Shown here piece after piece: positions 9,400 to 16,912 of a DNA stretch of 40,148 nt. The notes beneath the pieces are model-generated. The model was not told the DNA's origin. It saw only the letters and a program-made list of their open reading frames with translations, and did no database searches. The position numbers and the translations under genes were made by a program. The first letter of the stretch is position 1. Each line of letters begins with the position of its first letter. Source of the DNA: Seminavis robusta (taxonomy: Eukaryota; Bacillariophyta; Bacillariophyceae; Naviculales; Naviculaceae); NCBI GenBank assembly GCA_903772945.1, contig CAICTM010000999.1, forward strand, positions 1-40,148. The letters run 5' to 3'.

Positions 9400-10683
9400 T
9401 CATCGAAGTGTTGCCCCCCTATGAAGCAACTGTTCTGGAAGCGAGTGGTTGTCCACAAGTGATGCCTCCAATGGAATACCTCCCCTACACTCAATCTCGA
9501 ACCTGTCCTGTGCCAATGGCTCAATGATGGGTTCTTCCTCATCTCTTTCAAGGCGCCTGTTGATACAGATATTATGAAGCCGACTCAGCGCGATTGCCAG
9601 AGAAGTTACCTTCTTGAGACCCATTGTTGATGACAGTGGTCGACGCAAGATACCCCATCGATTAACCAGCATACCGAATGCACATTCTATCCTAATGCGA
9701 AGCTGTGAATGGTAAAAATTGTATGCATCCTTGGGTCCACTGCTTACAGCCTTATAAGGTGTTGCCATGTAAGGAGTATTGACATAAGCGTTGTCTCCAA
9801 AAAGACACAGTCCAGGATGAAGCAGTCCTTGCTCTAATTGATGGTGGAGAGCGCTGGTGGAGAAGGAGAGATAATCCGAGGTTGAAGCGGGATGGTCAAT
9901 TGCCACTGAAAGGAACCTACCCTCATGGTCACACACCGCTTGTAAGTTCAATCCAAATTTGTGCTTCCGCCCACAGAAAAAGCGCTTAGGTTGGACGTTT
10001 GATACCTCACAATTTTTAAGATGTGGTTTCTCTGTCCACAACAGCAGGCCGTCAATCGCTCCAACACAACATTAAAAGTCAACTTGGCTTTTGCGCTTGA
10101 AGCCTTTGGCTATCGCCCATTGCTCCTGTTTGTCCTTTGGAAACTCAATGGCGAAATCCTTCTTCATCTTACACTTATTCACAGCGTCCGCCACCATCCA
10201 TACACTGTCATACACTGAGGAATGGCTTATGCCATGCATCACTGCAATGTCATAAGAGGCGCCACCTGCAAAGTACCGAAGAGCTACACTAAGTCGAATG
10301 GCACTGGAAATGAGACCATTTACAGCGCCATTCTTCCTTTTCTTCTTCTTCGAATACACCTTTCCACCAAGATGAGATTTAAGTAAGTCATGCAAAGCCC
10401 AGAAGTCTTCTTCATTCATTCTAAAGGCGCGTCTGACATATATTTCTCCCATCTCTTTAAAGATGGTATGGACCATTCTCCTGCGTCGTTTGACAGGAGG
10501 AGTATCATGTCTAGGCGGTCCACTACCAAGGCCGTAGGTAGCCGGATTGATTTCTAGAAGAACAGCTGTGAAGCCTATAAGCATCTTGAGACGCTTTCTA
10601 ACACCAGTTCGGCCATTGTTACCAGTTGCCAAAGCGGCATCTGTCAACAGCAACAGCAGGAAAAGAAGAAACAACACGTACAT
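9400..10683 (-). pseudogene. PIF/Harbinger DDE transposase (HARBI1-like), one internal TAA
   Basis: This is a single minus-strand frame of 428 codons, interrupted once by TAA at 10074-10072 (codon 204). Seen before the stop: a basic stretch (PPVKRRRR), a helical region with FRMNEEDFWALHDLL, and an HTH-like stretch (GASYDIAVMHGISHSSVYDSV). After the stop come the catalytic blocks of a DDE_Tnp_4 nuclease: GAIDGLLLW (Asp, codon 211), LFGDNAYVNTPY (Asp, codon 297) and RIRIECAFGMLVNRWGIL (Glu, codon 333). This matches the PIF/Harbinger D-D-E order. The first ~20 residues are oddly hydrophobic (LFLLFLLLLL), so the true start or a first exon may differ. The only visible lesion is the TAA in the block just before the first catalytic Asp. 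It converges on the accessory gene, with about 200 bases between their 3' ends. Confidence 0.8.
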
Positions 10684-10912
10684 GACGACAATGGTGATAG
10701 GGACGAATTGTGTGGAATGATGTTAAGAAGAGGTAAGCTATTAGTATTACAACTAGCAGTACCTGATGCCAATGCCGATCCAATCCCAACAGCTAACTTG
10801 GATTTCGAAACTTGGATTTTTGGGTTCCTTCCTTTTTGTAGTGTGGACTGGGCAGCGAACTCCAACCTATAAATCAAAGTTTTTATGCATACTTCGATCT
10901 TTGATTTTGGAG

Positions 10913-10923
10913 GAGTGTGGATG
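10913..10923 (-). repeat. Proposed right terminal inverted repeat of the Harbinger element
   Basis: GAGTGTGGA followed by TG and then TTA. It pairs with the inner nine bases of the left end. The outer bases seen on the left (CAGGCTC in complement) are missing here, which suggests a small deletion or a wrong boundary. Confidence 0.35.
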
Positions 10924-10926
10924 TTA

Positions 10927-11019
10927 TGGTGTGCTATCATTATGTGTGTGCTATCATTATGTTATTGTTTGGGATGTTCATGTCTGGTCCATAGTCACGA
11001 CTGCTGCTGCTCCTGACGT
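10927..11019. other. Short spacer after the Harbinger element
   Basis: A TATTGTGTG-like motif is partly repeated near 10930-10965. No gene is seen. Confidence 0.3.
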
Positions 11020-12185
11020 TCACGGGTTACGGGCAGGTGGTGGAGGATAGGCACGGGGTGTTGGTAGTGGCGCACGGTCCTGCGGCTGCTGCTGTTCCTG
11101 CTCCTGATGTCCACGGGGTGGTGGTGGCGGCGCACGGTCCTGCAGCTGCTGCTGTCGCTCCTGATGTCCACGGGGTGGTGGTGGTGGCGCACGGTCCTGC
11201 GGCTGCTGCTGCTCCCGCTCCTGATGTCCACGGGGTGGTGGTGGAGGCATCAGCTCCTGAGGCTCCTGGAGATGAGGACGAAACGGCTCCTGAATCTGAC
11301 GGAGAGGATGAGGAGGATGAGGAACATATTCGTGGGAGGCATAGTGGTAACCACTATGGGAATCGTAATACTGGGCCCCAGGATCAGGGGACAACACCGC
11401 CACCTGGCGACCATTCCAGGCTTCGGGGCTGAGTCGTTGTCGCGTTGCACCCTGGTCAACCGCATAGTAATTTGTCCCGTAATTACTTGGAATTGGATGG
11501 CAACCCTGCTGCTCGTCGTGCTTTCGCTTCTTTTGTTGTTCCTCCCGCTTTTGTTCCTCCCGCCATTGTATTTCAGTTTGGAAGAGAATGGTAGATATTT
11601 CTTTCACAAGGGACACATTCCCATCAAGCTACTGGTATCCAAATTCGCCAAATCCTTCATGTCGTACTTCAAATCAGCATCACCACCATTGTACTTCTTC
11701 CCAACCAGGTCGCATTTGCCATCAATTCTCTTTAGGATTTTCAGCACAAGGGGGTTTTCCCGTTGTTCAGTGTGGTTGTCTTTGAAGTCGCTCCACAGAG
11801 TGTTAAGCTCATGTGATTCTTGGTTGTTTGGTCCGTGTTTGTTGTTTCAAGCCTTGTGTTCATGGTAGTCCGGCATAGGAGGGGGCTTGTCCATGTTCCC
11901 AGATTGCACATACTTTAAGAGGCAGCATTTAGCCAAGTTCCTGATGGAGACACAGTTGGTGTTCGCGAGGGTCTTGCCTTTGAATTGTTGAAGTAACATG
12001 TCCATCAAGTTGTGGTGCATCCGGAACATGCCTATTTTCATGGCTTCCTCATCGGTCAGTTTTGGGGGGTCGCGCTTGGCTGCTTCTTGGATGATAGGAG
12101 CCCAGAATAGTTTCCAGGCAGTCTCGACTTGTTCCTTGTAGTGCTGTGGCATTGTCGAATGTTGGTGTATGAATGAGGAAGACAA
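11020..12185 (-). pseudogene. Broken gene with Pro/Gln-rich repeat tail, unknown function
   Basis: Minus-strand coding signal runs from ATG 12185. The N-terminal part (MPQHYKEQVETAWKLFWAPI... to about 11850) is a helical domain that I do not recognise. An in-frame TGA follows at 11849-11847. The frame then continues through CDLVGKKYNGGDADLKYDMK to about 11620, where a one-base shift leads into a second frame (11616-11020). That frame starts MSLVKEISTILF, has a charged EEQKREEQQKKRKHDEQQ stretch, then a His/Pro/Tyr-rich part, and ends in three to four repeats of a unit with PPPPPRGHQER and QQQPQDRA. With one stop and one shift, this could be a relic or a gene with a small intron. It lies just outside the Harbinger end and is probably unrelated to it. 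Confidence 0.4.
11040..11255 (-). repeat. Minisatellite of about 60 bases encoding a Pro/Gln-rich repeat
   Basis: Three to four tandem units contain the plus-strand word TGATGTCCACGGGGTGGTGG followed by GCGCACGGTCCTGC and a GCTGCTGCT tract. In the minus-strand frame each unit encodes about 20 residues with PPPPPRGHQE and QDRA. Units differ by GCT-tract length and scattered substitutions. Confidence 0.75.
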
Positions 12186-12860
12186 TGAGAATCTTTGTTT
12201 ACCGTGGGAGGTGATGATTTGTGAGGTGATGATTTGTGAGCCAAGACCAACCGATTTTGCAAGAAGACAGTGAAACGGCTACAGCATGTTTCATTTCGGC
12301 TGCCGTGGAAGGTTTTAAAATCCTTTGAAACCAATCAGGTGAAATTTAACGTTGTGTTTTCAAACCATTTCGTCTTGGTTTCAAAACTGAAGTAACAAAT
12401 CATAGACTGAACACTCGATATCGGGATGCCTATCGAGTTCAGTACAGAATTGCATAGAACCCTCGATATCGAGAAGGAAACAGCTTCAACCCTGGGCATC
12501 GGAGATACCTATGGTCCTACCTGGCGTAGGTTACATGTTGCCTTGTAGTTCCCGATACCGGTAGCTAACCACGATTCAGTGGCTACCTGGTACCAGGGAA
12601 GGTACTGTACCATTGCACCAAGGTAGCAGCCGGACGGACCGGATGGGATGCATTCAATAGTTGCACGACTGACGGACTGGAGCGACCAAACTGGCGCCAA
12701 TAAGTGCGTCTGCCTGTCTGCCTGCCCTGCCCTGGTCGTTTCTTGTGCCCTAAATGCATTGCATTGGATCGAAACGGCCTCACACGCGTTATTCGTTGGA
12801 GCCATTTCACCCAAAAACTTATCGCCAGTGTCCAACGCTACTAAACAGAACCCCACAAAA
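12186..12860. other. Spacer with inverted-repeat words upstream of the zinc-finger gene
   Basis: No gene is supported. It holds a 16-base tandem duplication (GAGGTGATGATTTGT, about 12207-12240), two CTCGATATCG words with an intervening TATCGAG (about 12414-12476), and palindromic GGTACC/GGTACTGTACC words at about 12588-12612. The open frame from 12648 reaches into this stretch, but its first 70 residues look like translated spacer. Confidence 0.4.
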
Positions 12861-15800
12861 ATGAACGCTGAAAAAATGAACGCTAAAGAAGAGCATGCCT
12901 CTGTTGCCATGATGTCTGACAACAGTGATGATAACGAGGACAACAAAGACACCAACTACCAGGGAGGAAAAACCCAAGCCGAGGAAGAAGAACTCAACAA
13001 CAATTCAACCCCTTCATCATTTTCCGTTACATCAGTCACGATCACTGCAGCGCCTCGACCAAGCGACGTCTCCACAATCGGCAGCGAAATATCAACGGGT
13101 TCAGCCAAGCCCAAGAATAACAATAACATCGCACGTTTCTTCAGGCCTGCTGACGGACATACCGTTAACCTTCCTGCTTACATCGCAAGATACGTCAAAG
13201 ACGACCATGTGACTTTCCGCCGCTGGCCTGTTGGAGAAGAAGGTGCAGTCGCTTTTACTCTGGACCAACAGGGATACATAGTCACCGAAGAGAAAACCTT
13301 TCCCCTACCCTCTGGATCAAGCGAGGTTTGTCAAGCTATTGCCAAGCTAGTGCAAGCCTGCCACAAGCGTTGGTATGACGGACTCATGGTATGGTTTGTG
13401 GCCACACAGTATGCCCACGTCACATTGTTCTTCGCTAAGGATCAAGTCGCCGAGCTCCGCAAAGATGCCAATAACATAGTCAACACCAAGCTGTGGTATT
13501 GCTCCAAGTACGATACCTGGAACAGAGAAACCCATGTGGGCAAAGCGCAAGCTCTGAACCAGAAGAAAGATCCAACAACTCTCTCGGTTCTCTACCGTTG
13601 TGTGCATCCGGGTGAGCGCACTATGCGATTCAAGAACACCCATGCATGCAAAACGCATGGCATTTGCTCAGAGGAGATGAAGTGCCCAGAAGGAGTGGAC
13701 CTGCACTCGTGGGTGCATAACCAGGTTGTTGGTGTCATGCTTGGAATCCGGACAAAATCATTGTTGGAGACCCTTACAGAAGCAGAGTTGGAGGCATCAA
13801 CCATACGCGAGTTTGAGCAAAAGATGCAGAGCAGGGATCTGAAGCTTCTCTCCTTGAAAGTGGATACACAGAACCCAGTCAAGGAAGAGGACTTCCTCAC
13901 CTGTGACATCTGTGGAATAGGGGAAGAATACGATGGACAAGATGAAGCGGGCTTTGTGGTGAAGCAAACTGGAACCAAGTCCTCTACCAAAACCACTGGC
14001 TATATATTCCGAGACCGATACACCTGGGGCACAAAGGTTGTTTACTGCCACCTTGGTTTCCCCTTCCATCATTTCTTCACTGACAAGATTGCCACACAAT
14101 ATGCACCCAAGGGAATATCCAAAACCAAAAAACTTGGCACAAGGGGCCAAAGGTTGCAAAAGTTCATTTCAGTCTCGCTAGAGCGCCAGGATTCGTTTAC
14201 GTCTCTACCACACAGAACAAATGCGGAGAACAAGCTTTTACCACGCATACCCAATCAGACACAGGGTGTGTACCTGCAAAAACTTGAGGATAAATTGCTG
14301 GAAGAGGGACTGAAGAAACAACGAGCTCGGAAGATGCGCCTTTCTCCCCGAAGGCCAAGAAGACCCTTTTGCACCAGGTTGGATCTCAATCCTCGACTGC
14401 TCAATCCACGGGCACGAGCGCACCTGCGCACACACCCGAGTCCCAACCCTCTGGACACAAACGGACACAAACCCCCGCGGCATCCAATGTGGTGAAACGG
14501 CCCCAACAAGCCAATGCCACATCCACTACCGCCACATCCACTGTGGCCAAAACCCCTGCGGCATCCACTGAGGCGAAACGACCCCAACAAGCCAATGCCA
14601 CATCCACTACCGCTACCCAACCGCCGCCCAAAACCCTAACCCCAACTACTACTCAATCCACTGGCACGAGCAAAAACGAGGAACCTGCGCGCACATCCAA
14701 GCCCCAACCCTCTGAACCCAAACGGACTCAAACCCCTGCGGTATCCCCTGAGGCGAAACGGCCCCAACAAGCCAATGTCACATCCACTACCGCCACCCAA
14801 CCGCCCCAAGTCTTAGCACCAAAGCACAAGGATGATCCAATCCCACCATCCAATTACTGCCGAGTCTGTCGCGACTTGAAAGGAGGTGTAGTCAAGCCCT
14901 GTGCATTTTGCGGTCACGAAGTTCACTCCATCTGCTACCACAAAATTGTCGACTACACCACCAACCCTGCAGATTCTCGTACAACATCCAAAACGCTGAC
15001 CCTCGTTTGTCACAGTTGTTGTGGCTACGGTCGACTCGTCCAGAACGAGACCAAGGAACTGAATGTGACAGCAAAGAGTTTGGTTCTACCTCCATGCGTT
15101 GATACATTGGTAATACATTGTAAGGATCACACAGCCCAGGCGCCCTCCAGCCCGCAAGCGCTACAAGACTTACTGCCAACCATATTCGGAGAGGACTACA
15201 AAACAACCTGTGGTCGGTGGCCTGGTACTTATTTGCACCAGTTACAAAAAAAGCTCTGCAGTTTCGATGCTTTGGACACTCCCACAATTTACGCAATCCG
15301 AAACATTAGGAAGATTGACCACGACACGTTCTTCTCCGGGTGTGTCGCTTGGATTGACGGTCAGCTTGCATGCCCATTTCTGACTGGAAAAAAGGTATTG
15401 CCGGTGGAGTTGGGACATGTTATCTTCGACATGGCTTGCTGTATCGCGGCGGTTGGAGCGATTCAGGAGCTATTGGGCTGTGATCACTACCGCCATACCA
15501 GAACAAAGGATGCACAAGACCTGGTACAGTCCTACTATGAAAATGGAGTTTTGAACCATCCCGCGTTGATATTGGCACCAACAGCAAAGCCGCCCATGAA
15601 GAAGAAGAAGACGAGGAACAAAAAGGTCAACGATACCCCTGCAAGCGCCTTCGACGGGTTAGATAAGGTCATCGAAAAGAGGCAGAAGGAGTCAGCCTAA
15701 AAAAAAGCAGAAGGCGTCCTCTACATGTTCTAAAGGCGACAAAACTGAGACGGTGACAAAACGATCCAAGCAACAAAACTCTAACTCCACATCCACGTCC

Positions 15801-16126
15801 AAGCCACAACCCCCGCCCACGGCTACATCGACTGTGCCCGAACCACCCCAAGCCCTTGCGGCATCCTCCAAGCACCAAAAACTCCAACTCCACGTCCAAG
15901 CCACAACCACGCGCCGCCCACGGCTAAATCCACTGAACCTAAACGGACCCAAGCCCCTGCGGCATCCACTGAGGCGAAACGGTCCCAACAAGCCAATGCC
16001 ACATCCACTACCGCCACCGCCATCAAACCGACCCAAGCCTCTGGAGCCAAACAGAGCCACCAACCAGCAACAACACAAGCTACTGCTGGGAAAGTGGTGG
16101 CAAAAGAAGAGCAGCCTGCAACACAA
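12861..16126 (+). pseudogene. Large gene with C4HC3 (PHD-like) zinc finger and Thr/Pro/Gln repeats, frameshifted
   Basis: I place the start at ATG 12861 (ACAAAAATGAACGC), after which composition becomes gene-like; the frame is open from 12648. The first open part runs to about 14340. It has an acidic, Ser/Asn-rich N-terminus and an unrecognised domain with CxxC and Cys/His pairs (CVHPGERTMRFKNTHACKTH, TCDICGIGEEY). A one-base shift at about 14336-14342 leads into the second frame, to 15700. That part holds repeats of AKRPQQANATSTTATQPP and a finger NYCRVC...CAFCGHEVHSIC...CHSCCGYG (about 14855-15024) with PHD-like C4HC3 spacing, then a domain of unknown type to about 15580. At the A8 run after 15698 the frame shifts again. 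A third shift near 15880 gives a tail with the same repeat ending at TAA 16126. Function is unknown; it could be a transposon or chromatin-related protein. The frameshifts may be decay or uncorrected sequencing errors. Confidence 0.5.
14471..14812 (+). repeat. Coding tandem repeat with GCCCCAACAAGCCAATG core
   Basis: Copies of a unit with CCTGCGGCATCCACTGAGGC and CCAACAAGCCAATG followed by CACATCCACTACCGCC occur at about 14475, 14548 and 14734. Another copy lies far downstream at about 15955-16015, on the other side of the zinc finger and C-terminal domain. Each copy encodes a stretch like AKRPQQANATSTTAT. Confidence 0.7.
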
Positions 16127-16168
16127 TAACAACCCTAAGGGGAGCCACTGAGGAGCATGGAATTTTGT

Positions 16169-16174
16169 AATAAA
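16169..16174 (+). promoter_or_regulatory. Possible polyadenylation signal AATAAA
   Basis: AATAAA in an A/T-rich stretch about 45 bases after the last stop of the zinc-finger gene. Confidence 0.4.
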
Positions 16175-16695
16175 TTTATTTTATTGAAAGCAAAAGGTTA
16201 GAGATAAAGAAAAACAAAGCGGTGGAAACCTGCATAAAAAACGTAATGAAGTACTGGTAGCTAGCTAGCGAGATAGAGCATCATGCCGTGTTGACAAAGC
16301 ACAATCCTACTATTTTACTATAGATTAGCACAGTGGTTTGCATGAACTGTACAGAATTCCTTTTCACTGGCCTATGCAGCATTGGCCAAATCGTGATCTG
16401 GTAGATTCGTACAGTACTTTGTAAAGTAGAGTGATATGCGATTTACGACCCACCGTTTCGCGGAATATTCTCTTCAGGGATGTATATCGAATATAGTACA
16501 TGTAAAGAGGGGAATCGATAGAACACATGTAGTTGAGTATGCCATAAATCTCGCAGCTCCATAGTGTACTTATTGGTGGAGTTACCGGCGGTTGAAGATA
16601 TCCACCCAACTGACACGAATTCTTTTTCTCTGCAGATTAAGACCGATGACGTCAGTCGTGCCTCTAGTACTGAATCTACGTAGGATCCTACGTAC
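16175..16695. other. Spacer without a gene
   Basis: No gene is supported. A CTAG array lies at 16258-16269. Short open frames on the minus strand have no recognisable domain. Confidence 0.5.
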
Positions 16696-16862
16696 GCACC
16701 TCTATCGAGTGAAACTCCGTGCATGCCGCACCTCTATCGAGTGTCGGTATCTTTCGCACCTCTATCGATCGAGTATCTTTCGCACGTCCCGTAGAGGTGC
16801 GAAGCACCTCTATCGGTGCTTCGCTCAACCATAAAGCACCTCTATCGAAGCACCTCTATCGA
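16696..16862 (+). promoter_or_regulatory. Promoter-proximal array of GCACCTCTATCGA with a hairpin
   Basis: The 13-base word GCACCTCTATCGA (one copy ending CGG) occurs at 16696, 16728, 16756, 16804, 16836 and 16850. One inverse copy (TAGAGGTGC) at 16792-16800 pairs with the copy at 16804 to form a perfect 9-base stem with a GAA loop. The array ends about 50 bases before the ATG of the transposase-like gene at 16913. It could be a binding-site cluster for that protein, a promoter element, or a subterminal repeat of a transposon. No matching array is seen downstream of the gene. Confidence 0.55.
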
Positions 16863-16912
16863 AGCACCCACACTCCTTCTTTCGTACCTCATCTATCATT
16901 CGTCTATCGAAG

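Larger units (their letters stand above)
6318..10923. mobile_element. PIF/Harbinger-type DNA transposon with two convergent genes
   Basis: Two genes point toward each other: an accessory protein gene on the plus strand (6777-9192) and a DDE transposase gene on the minus strand (10683-9400). This two-gene content is typical of PIF/Harbinger elements. The proposed left end GAGCCTGTCCACACTC is preceded by TTA (6315-6317). The proposed right end has the inverse GAGTGTGGA (10913-10921) followed by TG and TTA (10924-10926). TTA is the usual target duplication of this superfamily. Inside the ends, both sides also share an ATCAAAGA-TCGAAGT word in inverted orientation. The right terminus is shorter than the left, so the exact boundary is uncertain. 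Both genes carry stops, so this copy is unlikely to be autonomous. Confidence 0.6.

Noticed and set aside
11040..11255. A CRISPR-like array, from the regular ~60-base spacing.
   Set aside because: The units are whole tandem repeats without unique spacers and keep a reading frame; the organism is eukaryotic.
12648..12860. The upstream ATG at 12648 as the start of the zinc-finger gene.
   Set aside because: The first 70 residues look like translated palindromic spacer, and a better-placed ATG after ACAAAA lies at 12861; not excluded.
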